The position numbers were made by a program, and so were the translations under genes. This document shows, in pieces, positions 13,178 through 25,800 of a DNA stretch of 64,000 nt. Origin of the DNA: Purshia tridentata (lineage: Eukaryota; Streptophyta; Magnoliopsida; Rosales; Rosaceae). The notes below the pieces were generated by a model that worked only from the letters and a program-made list of their open reading frames with translations, did no database searches and was not told the DNA's origin. The number at the start of each line of letters is the position of its first letter. Position 1 is the first letter of the stretch. The stretch is taken from the NCBI GenBank assembly GCA_003254885.1, contig QANT01002120.1:110496-174495 (forward strand), written 5' to 3'.

Positions 13178-14206
13178 TCGAACACAGAGACAAGCGGACG
13201 CAGCAGAAATACGTAAATTGCTGAATGCTGATGGCGGCCAAGCGGCGGACTTGCACTTCCTTTTCCTTTTACAGGTAAAAGAGTCAAACCCAAGCTCTTT
13301 TTTTTAACACTTGTTTGCTTTCTTTCATTTTTTCTTTTAGAAAAAAGAAGTTTTTAAGAAATGGAAGTCTATTTTTTGTTACATGATCCACTACGTAGGA
13401 ATTTTCCTTCTTAATTTTTTTTACAATTTTCTAAGTTTTTAGTAATGAGGGAAAAAAAATCAAATGTAATTACATAGTTAGTAGTGCCACTCAAAATTTT
13501 GCAAAATATATATATATTTTCACTTTATTGACAAAATAAACATATATATATATATCAATAAAAGTAAATCTCACAAATTATAAGTTATCATATTTAAAAT
13601 AAGATATACCTCAATAAAAGAGCTATACATATAATAAATGGCTTTATAATCGAATAACAATTCGGAATGAATTCTACGAACCATACATTATCATGTTTAA
13701 GATAAAATATATCTCACTGAAAGGGGTGTATATGAAAAGAATGACAACTGTATGTCAAATTATGATTGCCTATAAAACAATTGGCTCCTGGCATTTTTCT
13801 TTCAAAAGGGATAACTTATGCTGTTAGAGACTTCTTGATATCATGATGCTCCTACACCATGTTTATTATATGATAATATACACCATCAAATCTTAAAATG
13901 AGATAAATTACAAACATCAACCGTTTCATAAAATTTCCAGTTGGAGTTCGGATTTGATCCGATCTATTACACAAGACATCTCTTGAAACAGTGGGGTGAT
14001 ACACAGCAAGTCTATTATCTGACTAGTGACTACCAACAACCGCAGGCAAGTACAACGAGGACAAAAAATGAAAAAAGAGACATTGAGCTGTAATGAGCTG
14101 AAGCTGGAATTTAAGAGTATGATTAACATAAAACCCAAATGGGTGGAAAAGAAGAACCCTAATAGTAACCTAAAGATTATATTCGTATCCTTTATTTGCT
14201 TGAGCA
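13178..14206. other. ATXR2 promoter and PEX22 3' flank
   Basis: No coding sequence was found. About 13290-13560 is AT-rich with TA runs. About 13575-13740 contains two diverged copies of a roughly 110-bp segment (shared words TTATCAT, TTTAA and ATATCTCA). The last 250 bp are probably PEX22 3' UTR. Confidence 0.5.
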
Positions 14207-17200
14207 TCAAACACATCCGAAGAACTGTTCCAAGGATGGAGAGCTGAACACATTAGAAGCAGCCCGTTCAGTTCTGGTAGGAGAGATGTGAAGCTGATAC
14301 TTGATAAACCTCTGTAAACAATAAATAAATGATTAATTCAGATGCCAGCCATGGAAATGAACATACACATCATAACACGGTGCATGAGAATGAAGAATGT
14401 CATATACTAAAACAAGGCAAGGGATAAGAATATACAGCTAACTGAAAGATGATATCAGGATTTGTGTCGATATGCCAATCTGGTTCCAACTGCCGAACAA
14501 AAGACGTCCGTCCATTCTCAGTACTACAGAAGAGAACCTGCAATCACATCACAAGAATGATATAAATAACACAAGAAATGGAAAGAAATAGTCGTGTCCA
14601 AGCAAGCTGAAATGTATGGATATAACTGATATATCATTAGGTCATCTATTAGCTCTCAAGTTCTCTTTCTTTTGATCTATTAAGTTCTATTAACCAACTA
14701 GATTGACAAGCCAGTAATGAGAGCACATAGCACTGTTCATCCAGCCATTTGGACCTAGTCAAAGCTTATTTTTCACTTTTCACAGAAAGACTTCCAAAAA
14801 CGACTAAGAAAATATTATGCCAAACAGAAAAGCACATCTTTAATTCTCATTTTCTCATTCTGTGTGACCACTTCATCACATTCTCAAATCCCAATCAAGT
14901 GTAGGCCTTCCCTCAATATCTCACCAATCTTGCTCAGGACCAGCCCCTAATGTCTGAACATCACAATCCCATTATGCTGTTACCTTAAATCTCTTTGGAC
15001 CGTATAGAAATTTTGGAATGCAAGGATACAAGTACTGGTTAGTTTGCAAGATCATGATTCATTCCAGAAGCTGTATTGTAATTCTTATGGCTCAAAAGAA
15101 AAATTCATTTTCATGATTTACATTGGTTAGCTCCAATGCTAATAAAATCGGTTACTATATTTCTTCAAAGTGAAAGCACAAACTCAAAAGATAAAGAATA
15201 TCGTTAATTTCTTCATGCTCGTTCAAAAAAGATTTTCTTTCTGAATAAGGTTTGAAGAAAGAAGTACAAGAAGCCAAAAACGACTGTATACACACAAAAC
15301 CCACAAGCAAACAGGATTATAAAGAATTTCAGGGGCTTTTATAAGTTACATAATGCTATTAACACATATACTTACCTTGTCTTTGACCAAACCCCCAGAT
15401 GTGAAAATCCCAGCATCTTCCAAAGCCATAAGAACCTTTCTCTAAAAAAATATAAGAATATATAACATTTCAAAAATGATAATGGAAATAAATATTTATA
15501 AGAAAGCAATAGGCTGGAGAAAATGAACATTGTATTGAGCCACTAAAATTTAGCACAGAAAGTAAGAAGATGAAAACCAAAAAGATACTATAATGCCAAA
15601 GCCAAAACAACACCCATAAAAACATTGTCAGTATAGTTAGCATCTAAGCACTACAAACTATCACACCTCACATCCAAATACATGTCAGAACGTCCATACT
15701 AGTAACTGTAGAGTATATGGTTATGAAAATTATAAAAATACAGATTAAACATACCAATACAAGAAAGCGCTCAAGCATAAAGTACAAACAATGATAAGAA
15801 TTGTCAATTTTTATGTGGCAATTAGACACGCTTCAGCAAATAGCTTTAACAAGCTAACAATGCTTCAAGTGGTCAACAAGCATAGCATAGAAACATGAGC
15901 AAAGAAATTATGTTGAACAGCATGCAATGGGAACTTATTGATCTCATGAAAAATGACAGAACACAAACAAAATGATTGATGAAAAGAGGTTTGCACGCAC
16001 TTCACTTTCATCATCCAGAACTCTTTCCATGAGATACAGATCACAAAATTTTGTGATCTCCAAGAGTACTTCCAGCACTGAGTACCTCACAGTCACTTGT
16101 TTCTGCCAGCACAAAGTAAAACAGCAATAGTAATTTTTTGGTTACAACTTCCACCACTAAATTTACCAAGAGAATGTTATTGGAAAGGGAATCAAACCAC
16201 CTGAAGTTCCTCTGGGGTGCTTTCCTCAAGTATTACTCCAAGTAATCGACAAGTTACCTACACATAAGCTTTTAAGCATGAATTCTTTGATACAAAACAC
16301 AATTGTCTATGCCTATACAAATTAACTCACATTGGGTATCAAATACCAGTTACATTTCTAGTATAGTTTTATCTCTGAAGTGCAGTTAAACATGAAAGTC
16401 AAACCAGAGGTTATGTAGCTTCCCTTTGAATTTTTCACAACATGCAGTGAGAAGTTGAGAGGCACTATATTGAGAATATCAAACACAAGCATCTCAATGA
16501 CAATTACCTTTCGTCCTTCACTCAGTTTCTGTCTAACTATTTGCCCCAAAGTTGGCTGGAAATTAAAAGAAAAATATTCAGCATAAAACATGTCATATTC
16601 AAAGGGGTATATAAACCTATGGCAGACACATAACTTAACAGTTACCTTGATTGGCTGAAAGAACTCATCAACGACATTCTGTGCTCTTGTGTCCTCTGAA
16701 CGTGAAATTCCCGAAATTGTTAGTGCTGCATTTGAATGAGGACTGGTGCCAGAACTACTGGATGCAGGTGCCTGCCGTTTTGGTTGTCTTCTTTGAGGTC
16801 CACTAGGTGACCTCAACAGCCTCCAGGTGAAAACTATTGCGACAGCAAAGCCCGCGATAGCCCCAAGAGATTGTGAATTCTGATAGCATTTATAAAGTTT
16901 TGAGAAAACCCAACTTTGACATCTCCATTACAACATTACATTGATGCTCACAAGCCAAAAATGAACATAACATAACATAATGGGATAAATCCAAAAGAAA
17001 TAGTAAAATACTTCACGGAGTCTGCTAAAATATATCAAGCTTATAGAACTCCAATTCTCTTATACATATGTTTTAGGTCATGCATATGCTCTTGAAACAG
17101 AAAATAAGGTAAGATTTTTCATTTTGCAGGGTTCACATTAGCTTCACTTACCTACTGAGTAGATTTTCACCTTAATCAATTCTACTAATATATATTATCT

Positions 17201-17897
17201 ATTTACTATTATCACGAATAACTTTGTTTATCATCCCGGACTCCAAAGCCAGCCAATGTCATTGCCCAAGTATTACACCAACCCAAGAACCATGGGGAGT
17301 ATCCACAGTACATTTTTTCTTCGCTCATAGCACAAGAATTACTCTAATCAGATAAAAAGCATCCATGCCATCCGAGCAGAAAGACAATACAGCAGATGCG
17401 GCCTCATGCATCACAATTTACAAATTGGAGATAAAAATTCAGGCTCATATTGAACTAAAAAAGCCGATGGCCTGACGGTTAACAGTATGGCTTAAAAGTT
17501 ATCATCTTTTCTGCCTACATGTGCTTATCATAATGTTCATCCCCAAATTATCCTAATTCCCAGTTATGGAGATCAAATTATCTCAAAAGAATACAGCCCA
17601 AATCAATTCACATCGAAACAAGTACCAAATTGCACACAAAAACAGGGAAAAAATGGAATACAAATTGACAAACCCATTAAGTAATTAGAGATAATTGGCA
17701 GAAATGCACAAATGTCAGGCGGGGGAGGCCTGTTAGATCCGTCAAAAAAATTCGAATAGATAAGAAAAGGGAGGAGAAAAAGAGGTAATAACCAGGTTGT
17801 GGAGGGAGATCGAGAAGAGATTGGACAACTTGACAGTGAGGTAAGCTCCAAAGCGCTTGATGAGCTGGAGCAGCTCTTCTTTTGAAGACTCGGCCAT
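14207..17897 (-). CDS. PEX22: Peroxin-22, membrane anchor for PEX4
   Basis: Eight exons: 17793-17897, 16646-16879, 16508-16555, 16201-16257, 16001-16102, 15376-15441, 14436-14537 and 14207-14311. All have GT-AG borders and encode 272 aa. Residues 1-35 are amphipathic. Exon 2 gives a membrane segment (LGAIAGFAVAIVFTW) followed by a basic, low-complexity linker rich in Arg, Gln and Ser. The C-terminal domain (QIVRQKLSEGRK, RLLGVILEE, MERVLDDESE, GGLVKDKVLFC, LEPDWHIDTNP, FIKYQLH) matches Arabidopsis PEX22 almost word for word from memory. PEX22 anchors the ubiquitin-conjugating enzyme PEX4 at the peroxisome, for recycling of the PEX5 import receptor. A second ATG 45 bp upstream (17942) adds 15 residues. 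I chose 17897 because MAESS is where the family similarity begins. Confidence 0.95.
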
Positions 17898-18075
17898 GGC
17901 TTTTAGACCAACAAGAAACGTATAGGGTGTCGGCGAAGCCAAGGTTTAATTTTTTAATACTCAGCTCAGGACCTTAGCTCCTTCCCCATCAGTTATCTCT
18001 GCAATTTGGAGCGCGAGAAAAGAGAGAACAATCTCGTGCTTTTTGTCAACGATTCCACAGAGAGAGATGGCCTTT

Positions 18076-18501
18076 GATGCGAAATTGCGATTCCTTCTAT
18101 TCTTTTTTAACTTTTCTTTTATCTTTTATCTTTTTAAGGCTTTTATTAAATGGTTTCAATATTTCTCCAAGAACGTAACATTTTAAGCAAAATTTTCAGT
18201 ACACGTGTAAAACGGTCCAATACTAATAATTTTGTTTTTTTCTTTATTGAAATTCCAGTTCTTTTTATTTTATTGAAATACTAGAGATGCGAAATTGCGA
18301 TTCCTTCTATTCTTTTTTAATTTTTCTTTTATCGTTTATCTTTTATCTTTTTAAGGCTTTTATTAAATGGTTTCAATATTTCTCCAAGAACGTAACATTT
18401 TATGCAAAATTTTCAGTACATGTGTACAACGGTCCAATACTAATAATTTTGTTTTTTTCTTTATTGAAATGCCAGTTCTTTTTATTTTATTGAAATACTA
18501 G
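18076..18501. repeat. Near-identical 210-bp tandem duplication
   Basis: The block starting GATGCGAAATTGCGATTCC at 18076 recurs at 18286 and runs to about 18501. The copies differ by a handful of bases and one 10-base extra ATCGTTTATC-type insertion in copy 2. It lies just upstream of the PEX22 5' UTR. The high identity points to a recent event. Confidence 0.9.
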
Positions 18502-19111
18502 TAACTATGTTAGTAATATTTTTTTGGCACAAATAATTCTACACTTTACAACTCTAATATTAACTTCACAATCACATTTGAGTTTGTTATAATAGCAAGT
18601 TAATTTTTTTTATAGACTAATAAAATCACTCTTTCGAAGTCTGTCATAATATATAGCTATCAATTTATGTCATAATAACATATAATAATGTGCTAGTCGT
18701 AACCATTGTCATCAGAATGAAGGTCTTGCCACCATGGCAAGATATTGAAGGAAGGGATTATTATTTTATTTAGCAAATTATTTTAGTTTCAAAATAGGGC
18801 TTTTTATTTATTTATTTATTTTAAGTTCAATTGAAAAATAAGATGTGCCAAAAATCAATTCTTACGATGGAACAGTGAGCCATGAGCAGATCGAAACTTA
18901 AACTGAAGAACAAGAGAAAACACCAATGTAATCAAAATTAGCACATTTTAATATGTATTTCCCAATTCAGACATCAAAGGAAGAGCTCCGAACCTACCAA
19001 ATTGAACAAAACAAGAACATAACCTAAACCATAGTCTGGCTACAAAACTATATTCAAACTGAAACTAGTGGCTCATATGAAACCAGCAAAAGTCCTCCTC
19101 GCAGAGCAACC
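18502..19111. other. Spacer between PEX22 promoter and the eS30 gene
   Basis: AT-rich and without an open frame worth calling. The part next to 19111 should be the 3' UTR of the eS30 gene. A short TTTA run lies near 18805-18822. Confidence 0.5.
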
Positions 19112-19953
<842 letters not shown>

Positions 19954-21135
19954 GGCTGATCGTAGGAGCTGAGCTTGCCTGCAAAGAGAGTAAGAGAGAC
20001 GGAAGTTGGGTGTGTGCTTTGTTCTGCTTTTCGCGATAGGGTTTTGGTGGAGTCGTCTACAGGGCCGGCCCTAGGCTTGTGAAAGCCCTAGGCAGAGAGA
20101 AAAAAAAGAAAAAAGCCCATATACAATTAATAGAAATAAGTAGTGATTAAAATCACCTGGGCTTTAACAGTCAAAACAAAAAGGCCCGTTTCCATTAAGG
20201 CCTAGTAGTAATAGCTGCATTTTTATTTGAACAGGATTATTTGGTTATTATGACTTATTCTGAGTTATTGGGGTATAAAATCCATTTACATAAAATTTTC
20301 ATGATCAATGACATAAGAGTTTCTCCCTTTAAAAAAAAAAAAAAAAAACATACAATATATGCCCACATGAAAAATTTACAAAGAAAATTGAGAAAGGAAT
20401 CCCATACATCACCTTTATTCATATCTTTAATTCTATAAGCTATGCATATTAGTTTCTTTTGATTTTCTTGCACCATCCAGGTAACTTCAGATGAAGACAT
20501 GAAAAGTTAATTTGAGTGGGGAAAAGTAGAAAAGCATTCACAGATAGATAATTTAAAGTCATATAAGAACCATAGAAAGGTGTTCTAAGCTTTCTAATAG
20601 CCCGGACAAGGAATAAGTGTTACCTTGTACTCTGGGAAACTGATCATTTGGAACTTCATTCTTACGCACATCTTAATTCTAAACTTACTTGCGTCATTTT
20701 GATTTACCGGTGTCAATTGAGAGGCTAAAAGGCCTCAAGTAATAGGGGCTTTATCTTTTCTGCTGGACTCAGTACAGTAATAAGTGGATGTAAAATGCCA
20801 TGGACTAGAATTTCAAGAGTACAAATGATTCAGAACTCAAAAGAACTTTTGTTTTTATAGTCTAAACCAACCGAATCAGTGCACTCAACTGCACTCATAG
20901 TCTTGTTCTTTGGCTCCAATTATGTCAAAGCGTTAATTCCTTTCATATAATATTCAAATTTGGAAAGAAAAAAAGTCACAGACCTGAAGCTCCCTCTTAC
21001 ATTAATGCATGGAAAGTGATTATAACTGAGAAAAATGAAAGAGAAAAAGGTTAACCATGATCCTATAACCAACAATTTGGACCCTGCTAAGCCAGAACCG
21101 GAGACAATTAAGCTGCAGAAAAATTCATGACCAGG
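19954..21135. other. Intergenic between the eS30 gene and the cyclin gene
   Basis: The first ~100 bp is the promoter/5' UTR of the minus-strand eS30 gene. At 20058 a string CAGGGCCGGCCCTAGG resembles the terminal inverted repeat of some plant hAT transposons, but no matching second end was found. A 17-base A-tract lies near 20331. The part next to 21136 should be cyclin 3' UTR. No gene was seen. Confidence 0.45.
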
Positions 21136-22152
21136 TCAGTTCACAATCTGGGGTGGTGAGGAACTCTGCATATATTCTGATATCTGAGGTGGTGAGGAAC
21201 CCTGCCCATTTTCTAATATTTCAGGCACATCATTCACATCAGTGGGGACTAATGCCCTTTCAATCCTTTGGAATGCCCCATTCAGCATCATTTCTTTTTC
21301 TAAGTGAAAGCAATAGCTCTCGAAAACTCTAGAGCTGACCACAACTCCAAAATCCAGCAGGAAAAGCAACTCCACTTCCAGTCTGTTCAATTCAGCATTG
21401 CTCACTCCCCCAACCCGGGCATAAAATGCATTGTTATAATGCCTGCATGCATTTTGTATACAGAACAACATACATAATCAAAATTATATGGCACACTTTT
21501 ATGTGATAGTGGAAACAAGGGCTGGCCAATAATGATTCCCACACATCATTTTTCTTAGTGAATCCATGCAATTTTCCATAGCAATTTGCTCTGTCACAGT
21601 TGGAAATTCAATTCAAAGATACTGCAATTGGGTCTCAATGAACTAAATGTACTCAACTTGATTATGAAACAAACTAAAAGTTGAAAATTCCTGCATATCA
21701 TTGACACAAATTGAAATCCCATTTCATGAAGACAAAGGTAGACGTACTTACACATCATCTAGCATCTTAGAAGCAACCATAACGCTTGTAACCAGCAGCC
21801 TATGTACATTCAAGGACAACACAAGCGAGTCAGGGTGTTTGTGGACCAACCTGTCTATATACACATACCCAACCACAAAACATGAGGGACTGCAATTGGT
21901 GTACTTGTACAGCCTCTCCAAGTACTTGGGTATGCTGATACTTGGCGCTCGAACACCATGAAACGCGTTCAAGCTCTTCCCAACCCCAGCTGAGCCACAA
22001 GTCAACCCATCAAGTTGCTGGCTCAGCCCATCCACGAGCCCATTATTTCGAGCCACTAGCTTCTCTAGTACGAAAGACAGCATGGTCAGCACTCTTGGAA
22101 TGCTCGGCTCCGGCCGGCTATGGTCATCGGTGTACTCGCCGACGGCTAACAT
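21136..22152 (-). CDS. P-type (U-type) cyclin, CYCP2;1-like
   Basis: Two exons: 21752-22152 and 21136-21442, encoding 235 aa. The cyclin box starts at PRVLTMLSFVLEKLVARN and includes FHGVRAPSISIPKYLERL, GYVYIDRL and LLVTSVMVASKMLDD. Exon 2 continues with HYNNAFYARVGGVSNAELN and LEVELLFLLDFGV, which is diagnostic for plant P-type cyclins related to yeast PHO80. These partner with CDKA-type kinases and link nutrient or sugar status to cell division. Arabidopsis CYCP2;1 (At3g21870) is a target of the WOX9/STIMPY pathway; that link is only inferred here. The tail (about 40 aa) contains an imperfect internal repeat of SSPPQI after ENGQG and EYMQS. The second exon starts in the expected place for the family. 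Confidence 0.93.
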
Positions 22153-22878
22153 TTACTGTCCCGTCCTCCAAACGAGGCCTTAGTTCATTCTGTTGGGTTT
22201 TCCGGTGGAAGTGTGAGGAAGAGTTTTGGGTGGTCGAGACTGAAAGAGGGTTCGGTTGTGCTTGTGCATATTATCTGAGTTGGGGGGGTTAAACGACTGG
22301 CGAAGTGGGTGTTTGCCACGTGTGCATACCATTTCGTTCTTGCCTTCCTGGAGCTATCGAAAAGTGGTGTATTGATAAATGGCTAGAATTTGGGAGTGGT
22401 TTTAGCCGATTGATTTGGTCTTAAGGGAATCCCACAAATACATGAGATGTGAAGGTGGATTTTAATTGGCCAGCGCCAATTCCATAAAATACGTGGTGGA
22501 AATTCTTTTGACACCCTCAACAATGTTCATATAATGAGAGTAACTTACATGTAACATGTTGTATAAAACATCTCTCACACATCTATTGTCATGTGATAGA
22601 GAGAGAGAGAGAGATGATCTCAAAATTTAAGATGTTCTAATCAAAGAGGCTCCATTTTATAAAGACGTTTCACAAACCGAAGCTACCTATATACTCTCCC
22701 TGATGTTGCAATTTGCAATGATGATTAATGAACAACCTATTCATTTTATGAACAAGAAAAATTTTTCATTTGTCCATCTAAATTGCAATTGAAAAATCGT
22801 AAGGGCAATTCCTTGAGAGCAAAAAATTATACAAAACGACGAATGATAATTCTTGGAAGACAATAACTGCTTATATGT
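22153..22878. other. Cyclin promoter and EXS gene 3' flank
   Basis: No open frame of interest. A short GA tract lies near 22600-22613. The end next to 22879 should be the 3' UTR of the EXS gene. Confidence 0.5.
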
Positions 22879-25800
22879 CTATACATTGTGTCCATTTGAA
22901 GTGAGTAATCTGTCTTCCTCATTTGGGTTGTCGTTCATGGAGAGCTGAATGTTTGACCTGGCGTTCATCTTATTCCACTCATTTTCTACACGGAAGAAAA
23001 CCCATTGAAAGCGGCGGAAAATCTCCAAGGCAGTGATTGCAAACACAGTAAGGTAATTGTGGCGGAGATGGGAAGACAACTTGTATGTCCATGTACAACG
23101 CAGTATCAGGTTGCTCCCTATCACCCAGAAGTAAACCTGCAACCCATATCCATAAAATCATTTCAATGCCAGTGAAATAGGATGATCACTAAACCAATCA
23201 GATGAGGCAACTCAATCAGTGAATATTCGAGACACATTATCTCCGAGGACAGTCAGGTTAAGTCATTTGGCTTGCATGGGAGTGTCACTGTCAAGGCCAC
23301 TTTGCAATGCCTCAATTAAGGTGTTAAAACCAACCAGGTGATGTGTCTTGTAACACTTTTAGCATGAGCCAGTCAAAGTCAAAGAAATAGTTTCTAGTTA
23401 AAAAAAATGGTGTGGACTTACCCATTTCCGTCCATGTATGAGGCTTGACAACAGATGTGGTTTGCTGAACTTGAAAATCCGAGTGAAACCACTGACAAAA
23501 GAGAATAAGATATTTAGAGGAATGGCAAAATAATTTTAAGGATGCAACAAGTTCTCAGCATGAATCATCTGTGTTATAATCTGTCCTGGATGGTTATACG
23601 GGTTCATTATCTACAAAGAGGCAAACAACATCACACATGACGTGACAAATTATTAAGTTCCATGGTACATCATCATGAGTTCATTCTGTATTGGACCACA
23701 TGATGCAGTGATTGTATGGTAATTGTATTTGATGGATATTTCATAAGTATAATAAGTGCCACAAAGAACTCGTGAAGACATAATCTAGAGCTCAGCCACA
23801 AAATTAGGTTTCACTTACGGGTTCAGAACAGAAGAAAAGAGATTCATTCCAGAACTTTGTTAACATGAGCTGACAGAGGAACAAGTGTGAAATACCAAAG
23901 TAGCAAGTTTAATACTTGTCTACTATTAATATTATGTGAAATAAAAAACATTACACATATGGCATACCTCAAGTCCCAATCTCTAGTCACATCCCAGTAG
24001 AATGAATACAAAGAGTTCAAAACACCAGAGAGAAGCCAGAGAGGCCGGTAAAAATTTGTCCACTTCTCAGGGAAGACGTGGTATTTAAGTGCTGAAAGAA
24101 AAATCACAGGTACTGCAGTTGAATACTTCAAAGCTGAAACCAGAAGCAGATAAAATTAGTACCACAATAAGGCATCAAATCCATCATTACTTCAATACCA
24201 TAGTTGCAAAATAAAAATGTAACACACATGAAAGTCCTATTAATGAATGGAAAAATTGATACATTAAGAACAAACCTGCAGTTGATCAGAACCTTAGAAA
24301 TAGAGAAAAAGTCACAGAGACAATAAAAGAAACTTGCAAAACCATCTCCAATTAAAAGATGAGGCACAGAAAACCAATTACAAGATCACACATGTACAAG
24401 AACTGTCTAGATAAAGGATGTGTTTACACTGTTTCGTGGTATTATAATTTAAAATTTTATTTTGACAAAGCCATGTCGTCAAACTTCTCCAAGTGTCTCA
24501 AAAAATTGATGATTCAGTAAGTAGAAGGAAAAGAAAATGTGGCCAAACGATTTGAGGAAAATATTTTGAAGAACGTTAAGGAAAATGGCCGAGTGAGCAT
24601 ACCATTTAATAGAGTTGTTTTCTCCCCAGTATCCTTGTATTGTCGAAGACATTGGAACAAACGAAAAAGGTAAGGCAAAACAAGAACCAAAGGGATTGCA
24701 ACAGAGTGACTGCCACAAACCGAATCGGCTTCAAACCATGCAATAGTGGCAACCTGCATTACTTCCAAAAAATCTCTTAACAAAAAAGAAAAGAAGTATT
24801 GCCAGTATCTCGTTCTATAAAAATCAAACAAAAAAATGATTACAAATAGATATGAAAGACCTAAGAAAGAATGTGTATTAGCACACCCGACTCTCCTCAT
24901 CACTTTTTTGGCATATCCTGCCTTTATGCAAAAGACTTATCTTCACTGAATTTCAATTATTAATCAGACTTAAATGTATCTTTCATGGACCCATAAATTT
25001 CAACCCATTAGTCCATCTCAACTTTTATTATAACCCAATTTATAGATAATCAGCATAGGATGCACACACAGTTCCTTCTGCTCTACTAACCAGTTACAAT
25101 ACTTTGTTTGTCATCAATAAAAAGGGAAAGAGAAAAAAAGAAGACAGAGAAGAATCCCAGCTCAAAGTGAAACCCTAACCTGTCGATGGACCATTCGACA
25201 TACTGATCGCTCCAAATCAGAGAGCACCTGCATACAAATGAAATCACAAGCAGAATAGAAAGGCATGGTGACAATTAGATATCTCATCATAGACACCAAA
25301 ATATTTCTTGATTCTACTCTCCTACAAGGTTAATCACAGTAAACTATACCTGTTTTTCACACCTATCTTCTACTTCCTTTAAAAAATAGCAAATTTAAAA
25401 CATAAAAAAAAAAAAAGGAAACTTAAATACATGCACATATATATATAGGTACAAAATTATCAATGTGTTTAACATCTAAATTGTTATCACAAAGATTAAA
25501 CTCTAGTACATGTGAAATGACCTGGAAAATGGTAAGATTAGACATCCAGATGTATACCTTTGACATGGAGGTCAAAATATCGGCGAGGAAAAAGTCAGAA
25601 AATGATATTGCCTGTATTCACAAAAAAGTAACAAACTTTAATAAAACATAGCACAGGAACAACAAAAAATTCAAAGCAACAATTGAGACCAGAATATAAA
25701 ATGGTTTGGTACTGCAATGTTGTCCATGCTTTCACTCTCATCGATAAGTAAAACATAATTTCTAATATATACCGGCAGTCACACATGTAATGTAGATAAA

